Positions 36,617 through 49,589 of a DNA stretch of 64,000 nt are shown here, piece after piece (within the stretch, counting starts at the first letter, position 1; every line of letters begins with the position of its first letter). The notes under the pieces are model-generated. The model did no database searches. It had not been told where the DNA came from and was given only the letters and a program-made list of their open reading frames with translations. The translations under genes and the position numbers were made by a program. This DNA is from Chrysomallon squamiferum. Its lineage: Eukaryota > Mollusca > Gastropoda > Neomphalida > Peltospiridae. The stretch lies in the NCBI GenBank assembly GCA_012295275.1, contig CM022677.1:46069-110068 (forward strand). Reading direction: 5' to 3'.

Positions 36617-36785
36617 ACGGACAATTCCCCACACAGACAATTCCCCACACAGACAATTCCCCACACAGACTATCCCCACACAGATACGATCCCAACATGA
36701 ACAGAACAATTTTTTCAAAAAATTCCCCAAAGGTCAAAACGGACAATTCCCCACACAGACAATTCCCCACACAGACAAATCCCCA
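36617..36785. repeat. 16-bp tandem repeat in two blocks
   Basis: The unit ACAATTCCCCACACAG is repeated about three to four times at 36617-36676 and twice at 36742-36785, separated by a diverged spacer. Confidence 0.85.
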
Positions 36786-36931
36786 CTCCTCACAGTAGTA
36801 GTGACATATACGATACAACACTTAGAACAGAATTAGACTATTTTATTCAGTTTTAAATCTTACACAAAGGTCAATACCCTTTAAAAAATATCTGAGACAG
36901 TCTCGCTGTTGTGACGCCTGTCACTTTGTGC

Positions 36932-37312
36932 AGCTTTGACTGAGGTTTGTGGCTGTGGCGTCTCACACGCTTTGACTGAGGTTTGTGGGTGTGGCGTCTC
37001 ACACGCTTTGACTGAGGTTTTGGTGGGTGTGGCGAGGTTTGTGGGTGTGGCGTCTGACTGAGGTTTGTGGGTGTGGCGTCTCACACGCTTTGAATGAGGT
37101 TTGTGGGTGTGGCGTCTCACACGCTTTGACTGAGGTTTGTGGGTGTGGCGTCTCACACGCTTTGACTGAGGTTTGGGGGTGTGGCGTCTTACACGGTTTG
37201 ACTGAGGTTTATGGGTGTGGCGTCTCACACGCTTTGACTGACGTTTGTGGGTGTGGCGTCTGACACGCTTTGACTGAGGTTTGTGGGTGTGGCGTCTGAC
37301 ACGCTTTGCTTG
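36932..37312. repeat. 36-bp coding minisatellite
   Basis: About ten units, each encoding KPQSKRVRRHTH-type 12-mers on the minus strand; one region (37015-37075) has shorter partial units. It copies the natural RGEPQAKRVRRHTHKPQ segment of the transposase. Confidence 0.9.
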
Positions 37313-37654
37313 TGGCTCACCACGCAGGTCACGTAGTAAGGCAGCAGCAACCTGGACCTGATCTTTCCGTGTGCTATCAATGTCTCTCCAGATGGTAGGG
37401 TGTGCATGTCCAACTAGCTTTGCAAAGGCGCTGTTCCATCCCTCGCATGTGTTGTTGGTTCTTGATTCCCCTTCAGGAGTAATGGAAGTGACATTCCATA
37501 TCGGTGGTTGACTCATTGGAGCACACGACGCATCCTAAGTGGAGGGATGGATCCATCTGGAAGTTCTGGAGGCTGAATACGACGGAAGGGTCCGGACACA
37601 TAGGTGATGTGAAGGTAGTCAAGGAAGTCAAGGACAGGTTCGAGTCCTTCTGGT

Positions 37655-38275
37655 ATGTGCTCCTCTAGATATGTCAGACTGTCTGGAACATCATCCACTA
37701 GTAAGAAGGCGAGTCCTTCTGGTGTGCGCTCCTGTAGATATGTCAGACTGTCTGGAACATCATCCACTAGTAAGAAGGCGAGTCCTTCTGGTGTGTGCTC
37801 CTGTAGATATGTCAGACTGTCTGGAACATCATCCACTAGTAAGAAGGCGAGTCCTTCTGGTATGTGCTCCTGTAGATATGTCAGACTGTCTGGAACATCA
37901 TCCACTAGTAAGAAGGCGAGTCCTTCTGGTATGTGCTCCTGTAGATATGTCAGACTGTCTGGAACATCATCCACTAGTAAGAAGGCGAGTCCTTCTGGTG
38001 TGCGCTCCTGTAGATATGTCAGACTGTCTGGAACATCATCCACTAGTAAGAAGGCGAGTCCTTCTGGTATGTGCTCCTGTAGATATGTCAGACCGACAGG
38101 AACATCATCCACTAGTAAGAAGGCGAGTCCTTCTGGTATGTGCTCCTGTAGATATGTCAGACCCATAGGAATATCATCTACTAGTAAGAAGGCGAGTCCT
38201 TCTGGTATGTGCTGCTGTAGATATGTCAGACCCTCAGGAACATCATCCACTAGTAAGAAGGCGAGTCCCTCTAGC
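37655..38275. repeat. 69-bp coding minisatellite
   Basis: About nine units of 23 codons on the minus strand, each with the pattern VDDVP-x-x-LTYLQE and then PEGLAFL. Units near 38090-38270 vary most; those at 37720-38080 are nearly identical, which points to recent amplification in the middle. Confidence 0.95.
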
Positions 38276-38419
38276 AGGCCACAGAAGAGTTTCACGTCCT
38301 GCTCTTCTCTATGTCGCTGTACAAGACCAAGAGTCTGGATCTTCCTCCATGCGACCTGTGTTAGGTGATAGAAGCAGTCATGTACAAAAAACAAACAAAA
38401 TATAAAACATAAAACCAAA

Positions 38420-39474
38420 CAAAATAAACCTATTATTATGTGGGTGGTCTTGTTTTGTTATTACCATTTTAATGATTATAATTATTATTACCGCTGTCAT
38501 TGTTGTCGTCGCTACTGTTAATGTGCTGTTTTTATTTGTTTGTTTTTTATAGTGGATGGCTTTTATCTCATGTCACTATGGTTATTATAAACATTGTCAT
38601 TATCACTGTTGTCATGAAGCCCAGTAGACAAGCGGTATAAGTTTCGAGTGCTAGCGACTCTATTAAAATATGACTTGTTTCCTGTCTAGGGATTGCGCCT
38701 TCTGTAGACCCGCTGACCGTGTAATTAAAAAAATGTGACTGTTGATTATAATAGATAATATTTGCATATACTACAGATATAAACTATATATAATATCAAC
38801 TATCCACTATGAACATCAAAACAAAACACAACATTTAAATTAGTAAGAAAATTAAATAATGCGAGTATTATAATATTATAATTTCTATTTCTTTAATTTT
38901 CACGAACAGGTTATGTTATAAATATATATAACTCAAGCTCTCTTACACACGTAAACGTTTCGTTTTAATTTTGAAATAAATTAGCGAAAAAATATTTTAA
39001 AAATATCATTTTAGAAATAAATACGGAAATAAAATAGTGACTAAACAGAATTTTTATTATTATTATTATTATTATTTATTTGCTAAATTGAAAAAAATAA
39101 ATAAATAAAGGGGAGAACTATATTAATCATCATCATCATCATGATCACAGTATAAAGGACAACAAAAATAACAAAAACAACAACAATAAACAAATAAATA
39201 AATAAATAAATAAATAAACGAAACTACAAGGCAGCTTATGTTTCGCTGCCATGACAACTCGTTTATCGATCGACTTAAGGTCGTGTCGCAGAGCTCAAAC
39301 AAAATTAATAAACTAGGTCACCCCCCACCCCATACCATCCCATCCAGTTCTCAGTACTCACTGCTGATGTGAATTTCACCTTAAACACTGAACAAACAAC
39401 TGACGCTTTAGAATTCTTTCCGAAAACATTTATTACAACAAATTCAACAACAAAACAGACACGAACAAATTGAA

Positions 39475-39520
<46 letters not shown>

Positions 39521-39868
39521 TAAAATTAAATAATATTAAATAAAAATAAAATAATAAATATAAATAAATAAATAAATAATAATAGCAACAACAACATCAT
39601 AACAACAACACTAATAATAGTAACAATGAGAAAAACAATAATAAGAAGTAAAACTAGATAGACTACTTATATGTAACAGTTGCAGCAGTAGTAGTAATTA
39701 ATTAATTTATACGTAACTACATTTTCCAGTACACGAGAAGTAAAACAGCTGGCTAGATACTGCTCATTTCCTGTCACCAACAAATAGTTTTCAGGAAACG
39801 TCAAACTTTTAGAACAGTAAATAAATAAATAAGTAAATAATCTATATACAGGTTTTCATATTAAATTA

Positions 39869-39926
<58 letters not shown>

Positions 39927-40700
39927 TCTCTTTATTTTTCTTGTTATTGTTTAGATTACTACATGCTAGAGCAGGGGCTGATAGACGTTTTACAGCACGA
40001 CAAAATATTGTATAGGCTCAGCTTAAGTTTAAGTGAAAACAATGATTTCTTCTAATATTGTCTTTATGTATCAAACTTTCTTAAAACATCTTAAAGAAAA
40101 GTAATGAAACAACCATTTTTATCTATTTTTTATATCCAACACTCAAGCCATAATCTATATTTAATACTTAATAAATAGGCTTAACTTTGCCAAAATCTTC
40201 TTTTGATTAAAATCTTTGTTTAGTATTTAGTGCTTTCTTTGGTATCCGAAAAGTCTTATTAATTTTCAAAGATTCACATCTGATTTATTTAAGTGTTCTC
40301 CATATTGTCTTTTCTTTTTTCCAGTTTTGTTGATAATATTGGAATCTTCATCCTGAGTAATGGCTAACTGTCGCTTGTGATCCAGCAACATACCCACTTC
40401 CTTGTTTATAACTGTTTACTCTGATTTATATGTTGTTAGCACACAAACCAATACCATTCAATAATGCAAAAACAACAAAAAAAGTACTAAATTTGAACTA
40501 ACCGCCATTTCCCGCTTGAAACTTTACTAGCTGCTGTTAAGTTATTTTGAGTGCCACTATACGATCACTGCAACCCTCCGTCAACACACTTTTCATCAAA
40601 GTAACATACATTTTACATCTGCACCCATTACCATCCTTACATAACAAACGTCACGCAACCTAGCCTACATTTTCCTACTGTACTTTTTTCTTTACTTATA
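38420..40700. other. Stretch without a recognisable gene
   Basis: AT-rich with ATT/AAT/AAAT microsatellites at 39055-39078, 39186-39220, 39475-39520 and 39870-39925. 39235-39375 repeats 35755-35865. No supported exon. Confidence 0.6.
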
Positions 40701-40719
40701 CCGTTTTTATTTTTTTATT

Positions 40720-40895
40720 TTTGTGTACTGTTCTTACATTATTATATCACTGTATTATGTAGCTGTTGTTCGTACTAACATTTTACTATTTCGGTACATT
40801 TTAACGTTTATATTTACATTCGCGACTTCCCAGGTTTTTACTTTTTGCCCGGAAAGCTGCTCGCAACAATTAGTCCATGAAATCGAGGGTCGATA
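40720..40895. repeat. Dispersed repeat R1, copy 3
   Basis: Shares TGTACTGTTCTTACATTATTAT, TGTATTATGTAGCTGTT, TTTCGGTACATTTT and the closing TAGTCCATGAAATCGAGGGT with 5500-5795. Confidence 0.65.
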
Positions 40896-42422
40896 GTAGT
40901 ATAGTTATAACTGTTCTGCATTGTTATTTATTTTAAAACGACGAACAGCTCTTCTTACGAAACAAAAAACAACGGCTGTTAATTTATATTCACTTTTCAA
41001 TAGACTGAACATAATGAGCCACCTTATCTGTGATGTATTAATCGTATATCACTAGTTAGGTGAAGATTTATTAACAGTTATCGCTGACGTATTAAACAGC
41101 GTTCTAACCCCAGAACTAAACCCGATGCATCCGTTCATTGACCCCAGAACGATACACTAAACAGCGCCTTTGTTTACAGCAGAAGATCGAGCATATATTA
41201 TGATAATGATATCGACTGACGTCACAACAAGGGCGAGTAACTCTCTTTGGTTCTCTTACTGAAATACATTGAAGCGACGTTGTTGGAAACATCGCTCTAG
41301 AAATACATCGGTAACAACATTAGTAAAGATTATTATTTCTCGTTCTAGCTAAAGGTTCAAATCAGATTCTGATGTTTCTGCCTTCGTATGTTTGAGAAAA
41401 AACGCGTAAAAGATGTTTATAACAAACTGCTATTGGAATGTATAAAAATGTATGTGTGTGTGTGTTTGTTTGGGCGTTGTTATTGTGTGTATTTACATCG
41501 TTGGCATTTGCTTTTTTTTTATTATTATATACTTTTTTATTTCATTAATGCTATTTTTTTTTTGGAAATGGATCATCTACTTCCAGAAACCAGACGTGAA
41601 AAAACACATGAGCAGTTGTAACAAGATTCTTGACATTTGCCATTAAATGCCTTCACAAACACTGACAACAGAACAGCTGTTACTTTTATTATTCAGTAAC
41701 TGAACACATTTCTAACCCTAAACCTACATTACAGGCACTGTCACTTCACGAATACATCAATTTGTAACCTTTTCTCAAATCACTAAAACTTAATATTTTT
41801 TTTCATTTAGTCGCACAACAAAAATAAACCAGGCATGAAAAGAAACATTTAAAAAATTGACTATAAATAGAAAGGTTAAAAGATTATATATTCATTAAAA
41901 AAAATTCCAGTTTGGTCAGGTGACGGTTTTAAATTAAACACCCTCCCCCCCACGAACCCGCCTCCTCAGTATAACAAATGTTTTGACGTTTTTAATTAAC
42001 GGTGTCTTTTGCATTATTTTCTATGAATACCACATAGGAATCTTGACTAACGTGTAGAGAAGAGAAATTCGATGATAAACAATGTTCATTGTAACATAAT
42101 CATAGTGCTAGAAACTGAATCCTTTTGTTAAGGTCAAAATAATTGTAAGCATTTTTTTTTTTCCTCAGGTCAGCGACCTTCTCAGACTATGGCCTTCATT
42201 TTTAGTTAGTCATTAACAAGAACATTTATATATATATATATATATATACATACAAATATTATACAGCTAATTTGCTTTTAAATCTGGGCCTTCGTACTCT
42301 TTGTATATATAACCTGTTGTGTTTTATCTTTTGTATCCTTTTTTGAAAGAACGCATTTAAGTAAAATATGTAAAGATTTATAATAAAATCTTGTTAAATT
42401 CAGTTATCTTTATTCGTCTTTC

Positions 42423-42508
<86 letters not shown>

Positions 42509-43154
42509 ATATATAATATTTTTTTTTTACTCCTGTTCAGTAAGATTATTTTTAGTAATTATTAATCAAATACAAGGCAAACATTCTGCATAAATTAAGG
42601 TGATTAGACTTATATATATATATATGAGAAAGGAAATAAAAATAATAAAAATAATAAAGTAATAATAAAATAAGATCATTTAAAAAAAAAAAAAAAAAAA
42701 TTAACTACTGGATTTATTGTAACAAACATCTGCGGGGAAAAAAAAAAATAAAAGTAAAAATAAAAATAAAATGGCGCGCGTTCTGTTTCACTGAAACAAC
42801 ACTGAACGTCGTATTGTTATTATTTACTCCTACTGAACGAACCGCGTTCTCTGAGTGTGGAAATAAATGCTGACATGTAATATCTCTGTTTACCTCGCTT
42901 TAGCCCGCCTGAACCGAGAGCAATGTAAACATGGACGACATCCTATCGTATTTCACGTCACAGGCTATAGTCACGTGATGTTTGACATTACTTTCTTTTA
43001 CGGCGTGAAAACAGATACTTTTTTGTTCATTTGTTTCAAAGTAGACTGTCTCGTTTATTAGTGAGTAAAGTACGTAAAAGCCTCAAAGTACGATACGTTT
43101 ATTCACTTCACATATAAACAAGAAAACTAGGTTAGAGAAGGTTATTCTCATTAA

Positions 43155-43219
<65 letters not shown>

Positions 43220-45600
43220 TTCTGTCGAGTTCACACACGAAAATATTTCAGATGATAATAAACAATGAGATTATTTTCAGTGTTCTTATCTCATCTACAG
43301 CCAAACTTTGTGGTTTAAATACACTTCTGATACAGTATGATAAAAAAAAAAAAAAAAAAAAAAATGAAATATATATTAAAAAAATATAATTGAAAAAAAA
43401 ATACTTCATTTGTTTGAAATACGTGTAGCCATATTGCTTTCTAAACTGGTTTATATGTATTCATTTTGTCAAATACAAATCGTTACTATTCTAAAACTGT
43501 AAAAAGTATTAATTATCAGCTCATCAACATAATTCTGTTCTGTTACACACAACCAACAGACATCTGTAATGTGAATAAACAGATGGACAGACAGATACAC
43601 ATATAAACACTTAAATACATACAATACATATACACATATACCTATATACATACATATACAAACACATGTATGTGTGTGTGCGTGTGTAAAGAAAAATGAT
43701 TAAAACAGTGTGTAAGATCCAGAATATAATATATTCTTCTAAGCTTGCTGTTTTTATATTTAGTCAAAGGAAGGTCACGTGATTCTGAATAATAACTGTT
43801 GAAGATAAACAAAAGATGACGATGATAATAAGAATAACAAAACAACAAATTTATAACACACACATACACACACATAAACAAATATTCGAAATGAAAGAGT
43901 GAAAGATTAACGATGTGTAAAGAAACATAATAAATAAATAAATAACACATGAAAGAAAAAATATGTATGTGTACAGGATAATGTAAAAATAGAATAATCC
44001 AGATAAATTATTACGATAAATTTATAAAAATTAATTTAAAAAAAAAAAAATAAAATAAATAATAACAAAAAATGTATGTATGGAAAATGTATTCGTCATC
44101 GTTATTGTCAACATCATAATTTGTTAATTAATTTATTATTGTTGTTGTTGTTGTTGTTGTTATATTTGTTGATTTTTAAAAAGCTTTAGTTTAGATGTGA
44201 TGCTAATTAATGAGATAATTCAGATGCTTATCACGATTTTCTATATAATAATAATAATCATAACAAAGAAGACAGAATACTGACTTAGCGAATGACACAG
44301 CGAAAATATGATCTGTCAGTTTTTACAAAACGCGCCGATTATGTTTTTGTAAACAGAATAGTCAATCATAATTCTTTTATTCTTCTATTGTCGGATCGTG
44401 ACATCGCTTCTTTTTTATTTCTTTTTCTACTTTTTTTTTTTTTTTTTTTTTTTTTAACAATGAGCCACATAGTCATTTGAAATAGCAGTTCAATAGAAAA
44501 TTCAGGATTCTGTAACAAATATAGAACAATGTCACGTTTTCTTTTTTACTGAATAAGAAATTAGAGACTGTTACTATAGAAAACAATGACGTCACTGCTG
44601 ACTGAATGGAAATGAAACGTCACTATTTGTGTTTTGCACGGGTAGCTAGCACAACGAGATAGCGTTACACGCTGTGACGTAACTGGTATATTTATCATGT
44701 ATTATGAGTAATAGGTGTAACTGTAGACATTAGTCACCAAACATTACAGTATTCACATGTCTTTATATTATTCTGATTTCAAAACAAAAATAAATAAATA
44801 AATATGATAAATAAGTTTCTTTTATATTTACATACAACCTAAATATATTTTTCCCACCTAATTAATGAACACTAATTACAGTAAGTAAGATTTTTTTATT
44901 AATAAATTAATTAACGTTTATATTTGTATTTCTGTGCGTTTCCTCATATCTTGTTATTATTGTACAGTATTACTTTTTTTATTTGTTATAACTAGCTGTA
45001 GCGAGCGCGTAATAAAATACTGACACAGAATATTACATGTTACCCTTTCCAACTAGTACTCGGTTTTTATCTAGCGATAAAAAAAAATAAAGAGAGAGAA
45101 GAACAACAACAACAATAATATAAAATCACATATAAAGGAATATTATGTCATTATTTTGTCACGTTTAAAATATAAACACACAGATGCACACACACGAACA
45201 CACACAGATTGTCATTAATAATAATATAGGTAAAATTCACACATTGCCTGTATTCCAAGTGTTAACAACAAGCTCTATTAAATTCACAAAAATTGAAAAG
45301 ATTTCAAACATCAGTTATGTGAAAATTATCTGATGAGCCACTGACAAGCTTTGATCCAGCAGTCGTCCGCATGTTACAGTTTTGAAACGGTTAAGCTTGT
45401 AATTAGTAATAACAGAAAATAAATATATAAATAACTGCTTTTGTAGTATTATTATCTTCAGTTCTTACTCTTGTTGTTGTTATTTATTTATTCAAAGTTA
45501 TTTTTGTTTTCATTACTGGGATAATGTTTATTCAAAATTCGTGAAGAAAAAAAAAACATCTTGTTCAGGCACGACACCCAGCTGGCTGAACGATCGTTTA
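40896..45600. other. Stretch without a recognisable gene
   Basis: Contains (AT)n near 42228, (TC)n at 42426-42504, A runs near 42680 and 43342, (AAT)n at 43160-43218, GTTGTT at 44140-44160 and poly-T at 44430-44455. TGACGTCA at 41217 and 44587. Frames longer than 60 codons here are T-rich artefacts without splice or family support. Confidence 0.55.
42426..42504. repeat. (TC)n microsatellite
   Basis: About 39 TC units. Confidence 0.95.
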
Positions 45601-45603
45601 GTT

Positions 45604-45878
45604 TTCTTGGTGCTGCAAGCTGGTTGTGCGAGTTCGTAGTGACGTCACGCTGCTGACACTTCAGTCTTGTTGTCTGGGTGCTGCAAGCTGGTTGTGCGAG
45701 TTGGTAGTGACGTCACGCTGCTGACACGTCAGTCTTGTTGTCTGGGTGCTGCAAGCTGGTTGTGCGAGTTCGTAGTGACGTCACGCTGCTGACACGTCAG
45801 TCTTGTTGTCTGAGTGCTGCAAGCTGGTTGTGCGAGTTGGTAGTGACGTCACCCTGCTGACACGTCAGTCTTATTGTC
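45604..45878. repeat. 68-bp minisatellite, four copies, each with a CRE palindrome
   Basis: GTGCTGCAAGCTGG starts at 45610, 45678, 45746 and 45814, exactly 68 bases apart. Every unit holds TGACGTCA (45640, 45708, 45776, 45844), the full cAMP-response element, followed by CTGCTGACAC(G/T)TCAGTCTT. The units are GC-richer than the flanks and nearly identical. Confidence 0.95.
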
Positions 45879-46075
45879 GAAATTTTACACGAGTTTGTCC
45901 TCAATCAATTCTGCGACAAACGACTACCGTAAAGCTCTTAATAATCTACTTTTGTTTGTTTGTTTATTACACGAATAGGGTGCGGCATTCCTTTTGTCAC
46001 GCACAGGTAAAATAATAACTCAGTTTTTGTAAATAAACGTTGGTTCAAGAACATATCATCTCATGAATTTACATT

Positions 46076-46110
46076 AAAAAAAGAAAGAAAGAAAGAAAGA
46101 AAGAAAGAAA
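46076..46110. repeat. (AAAG)n microsatellite
   Basis: AAAG tetranucleotides in otherwise AT-rich sequence. Confidence 0.85.
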
Positions 46111-46367
46111 AAAAATCGGTCACGAAGCAAAAGCAAAGTTCGTAGCCGATAGCAACAGTCTATTTTGAAGTGCACACATAGTCTATACATATTTTAATGT
46201 ATTCGCTATTGCAAAGATTCACCTGTACTTTGAGTAACTGGATTTAGAAATTAGACTTTAGAGACCTACATTCAGGTGTGTGTCTCTGTGTGTTACAATC
46301 AAAAAACAAAATAAATAAAATAAAAAGTAAACAATAGTATTTATCATTTAGCTGTAGTAGTAACACT

Positions 46368-46368
46368 A

Positions 46369-46417
<49 letters not shown>

Positions 46418-46425
46418 TAAATAAA

Positions 46426-46457
<32 letters not shown>

Positions 46458-46589
46458 TAATAATAATCATAATAATAATAAAAATAATAATAATAAAATT
46501 ATAAAAGATAATAACGATAAAAATATATAAATACATAAAAAAAAGATAAAAAATATATAAATACATATCATAAAAAAAGATATACATAC

Positions 46590-46652
<63 letters not shown>
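46368..46652. repeat. (AAT)n and (AT)n microsatellites
   Basis: AAT/AAAT units at 46370-46545 and AT units at 46592-46651. Confidence 0.95.
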
Positions 46653-46653
<1 letters not shown>

Positions 46654-47594
46654 CATATATAGTTACATAGTTTGTCTGATCATTATGTTTTGAATTCAGG
46701 CGGCAGGAAATAAATGTCGAATGTGCATACACCTGATTTCTCTGCATACATCTTGAACAGGACTACAAATTCTTACAAAGAAATACGTGCTTAAACCTTT
46801 CATGGTGGAATAACTGACACAGCTATCGGATTATTAGCATGAAGTATAAACAGAACTGTTAGAAGTATTTAATATTTTATTTAAATATTCTATATGTATG
46901 ATAGTTAAAAATAAACTTGATGTCAGTGCAAATTACTATTATTACTGTTCACTTTCTTACTGCTAAATTATTATTTGATCACTGACGCACGGAAATTGAC
47001 CAGTTAGTTCACATACTTGTGTAGCTGGTAGAGATGTTCAGTCTCAGTTTTTCGTTTTCTTCTTCTTCTTCTTTTTATTTTATTATTTTTTTATTTTTAA
47101 ATTTTTAATTTTTATTAAAAAGGACGAAAAACGTCTTGCGCCAGTGGAAATGTTAACGTAGCTTTTTAACCCGGGCAGACGTAAATACGAAAGGTCGCGA
47201 GTCGACGATCGTCTGCAGTGTCTAAACTAAACCAGATAACTCTGTTCGACAGTACCGGTAGAGTTATCTCCCTTCATTTATTCCAAAAGAATCTTTTTAT
47301 CACGTATTATAACTATCTGATCGGCAGAATTAAATCTTTTGCGCCCTAAAGCTTCAACTTTTATGAGAAGCTTTCGAAATCAGCAACGAGATCTGCGTCA
47401 ACACTTTTATTATGTCCTGTGGGTTTCTTCTGTGACAGCTCTAAAAGTTTATTTACGGTCTGTTAGATTCATCTTTGTACGTAGTTTAGCATTTTGAATG
47501 TTCTCTGTCTTATGTACGTCTGATTAGACTCTGCACGTAGACAATATTCGGGAACGCACAGGCGCAGGAGGACAAGGTCCAATCACGACCACAC

Positions 47595-47700
47595 AAAACC
47601 CGTCAGATGCCGCTGACGAGACTCGAACAAATGGCACCCATTCGCCCGCACTCCGAAGGCGGACGATGTTACCGTTCGGCAACCGAGACAACCTTGAAAA
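47595..47700 (-). repeat. tRNA-like SINE head or tRNA pseudogene
   Basis: On the minus strand GGTTGCCGAACGGTAACATC (box A-like, about 47688-47668) is followed about 40 bases later by TTGTTCGAGTCTC (box B-like, GTTCGAGTC, about 47630-47618). Between them CCGC...GCGG can pair as an anticodon-stem-like hairpin. Box sequence and spacing fit a tRNA-derived RNA polymerase III promoter. The acceptor stem does not pair well, so a SINE or decayed tRNA is favoured over a working tRNA. Confidence 0.5.
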
Positions 47701-48071
47701 AAGTTGTCCAATAACCGAGGTAATCATCGCTTCCCACTAAGCACGCCGCTCTTTGTCTTTCGACATTTCTGCGTGAATCTATTGTCGCAAGTATATAGTT
47801 TAGGATTTTGAATATTATGTGTATGTATATGTGTATGTGTGTATTATATATGTATTTATGTATGTTTGTTTCCTATTCTATCAACAATAATTATGAATGA
47901 AAGTAAAACAATTTCTTATCGAAGGTTTATCCTTTTTTTTTTTTTTTTTTTTTGAGGGATTATTATTATTGACTAATTTATTTCATAATAATTGCAGATA
48001 TGCTGTGTAACATTAATACTCGTTCAGTCTCACTATAGACAAATAGAAACATGAGAGAGAAAGAATGTAAA

Positions 48072-48143
48072 AAAAGAGAAAGAAAGAAAGAAAGAAAGAA
48101 ATATAAAAAATTCAATAAATAAACAAATAAGTAAGTAAGTGAA

Positions 48144-48174
<31 letters not shown>

Positions 48175-48240
48175 ACAAACAAACAAACAAACAAACAAAC
48201 AAACAAACAAATAAATAAATAAATAAATAAATGAAAATAA
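48072..48240. repeat. (AAAG)n, (AAAT)n and (AAAC)n microsatellites
   Basis: Tetranucleotide blocks in sequence. The minus-strand frame through them is a Leu/Phe/Tyr repeat and not a gene. Confidence 0.9.
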
Positions 48241-48547
48241 CCAAAACAAAATCAAACGATTTAAATTAATAAGGTGAGACTTATATGAACCTGGAGAGAA
48301 AAAAAGGCAGAGAGACAGTTAATAAGAAAACACAAAAGAAAGAAAGTTTAAATAACTTGCCTGCAGCCTGCGCCTTTGAACCTGCTTTGTATTTGAAAAC
48401 ATTAAGATCCAAGGATAAACATCAAAGAACTCGTATCATTCCTCTTCTAAATAAATAAATAAATAAAAATTATAATAAAAAGCTATATGTATTGGAATAA
48501 TAAAATTATATAAATGAATTAAACTATAATAATAAATAAAGGTTCAG

Positions 48548-48568
48548 TAATAATAATAATAATAATAA

Positions 48569-48599
<31 letters not shown>

Positions 48600-48612
48600 A
48601 AGAAGAAGAATG
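48548..48612. repeat. (AAT)n(AAG)n microsatellite
   Basis: AAT units pass into about 13 AAG units. The flanking 48620-49190 has no gene; a degenerate CTTAACCCTAACTCTAACTG segment lies near 49060. Confidence 0.9.
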
Positions 48613-49194
48613 AAATAGTGTCATCAGCTCCATATTAAATGATTTAAGTTCTCTATCTGCGTTGTAATCATATTTCATGTCTAGCAATACCTAATCTGCT
48701 TAAGGCATGGTTTACATTTTTATAAATAAAACCAGATTTTTGTATTCTTATGTTATAAGGTATAAACGTCTTCGTTTTGGTCATAGTATTTTTGTAGTAT
48801 ATACATAAACAAACACAAGTTAAAACCAGCCAGCGCGACAGCTAACACAAACTGACAATTTATAATCCAACACAATGAGCAATTTAATATATAAATATAA
48901 ACACAGCAGAAACTTCATAAACTATTACGGAAATAGTAGAAATTAAACATATAACAAAGAAACATCCATTAGATGGTTACCTAATTTTAAAATAAAAAAA
49001 AAAAATGAAATAATCTTGAAAGATAACTGATATTCAGATAAATTTGATACCAGCCCTGATCTTAACCCTAACTCTAACTGTAATACTAAACCTATTTATA
49101 GCAATGAAATATTTATTAACAAATGTATCTGTTACCATGTCCTAATTTATACATAAATAACTTCCTACTTTTAAATAAATAAATATAACATTTT

Positions 49195-49276
<82 letters not shown>
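49195..49276. repeat. (GA)n microsatellite
   Basis: About 40 GA units. Confidence 0.95.
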
Positions 49277-49589
49277 CTATCACATACTGTTTATTCTGTT
49301 TCACCAGTTTATTAACATAGACCAAATAATACTACTGTTATTTAATGATCACCACTCACAGTAAATGTCGAGTAACAAACACTTCGTGTTTCACAGTCTT
49401 TATTTAGCAGACAACAAAAGTGTTTACTGGTACAGTGGGAGATAATTCCTTTACCACTTGCATAAAGATAAAGTTTGAGTTATTACCCCTAGTGTTTCGA
49501 TGTTATTCTTAATTAATTGTAGATTTTGGAAAAGTAAGATTTTGAAACAATATCGTGGAAGTCGAAGAAAATAATACAAAAACAACAAC

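Larger units (their letters stand above)
36881..38418 (-). pseudogene. MULE-type transposase copy, 5'-truncated, with two in-frame minisatellites
   Basis: Two abutting minus-strand frames (38418-37513 and 37516-36881) together read as the C-terminal part of a MULE/FLYWCH-associated transposase. The landmarks are YHLTQVAWRKIQTLGL, DVKLFCGLLEGLAFL, PVLDFLDYL and ITYVSGPFRR, then PPIWNVTSITPEGESRTNNT, CEGWNSAF, LVGHAHPTIWRDI and LRGEPQAKRVRRHTHK. I recognise this order from transposase copies common in invertebrate genomes. The N-terminal half and catalytic Asp region are absent. The frame breaks between RRVLQ and MSQPP, where a TGA overlaps the ATG. A 69-bp unit is repeated about nine times in the first frame and a 36-bp unit about ten times in the second, both multiples of three. 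Confidence 0.7.

Noticed and set aside
37655-38368. 237- and 165-codon plus-strand frames over the transposase
   Set aside because: They are shadows of the 69-bp coding repeat; the minus-strand frame matches transposase before, in and after the array.
38630-38720. Possible tRNA-like element on the plus strand
   Set aside because: The box A- and box B-like words are too close together and no stem pairs.
49060-49090. CTTAACCCTAACTCTAAC-like word, possible telomere repeat
   Set aside because: Degenerate and very short; similar words at 24265 and 41715 look like pieces of a dispersed repeat, not telomeric arrays.
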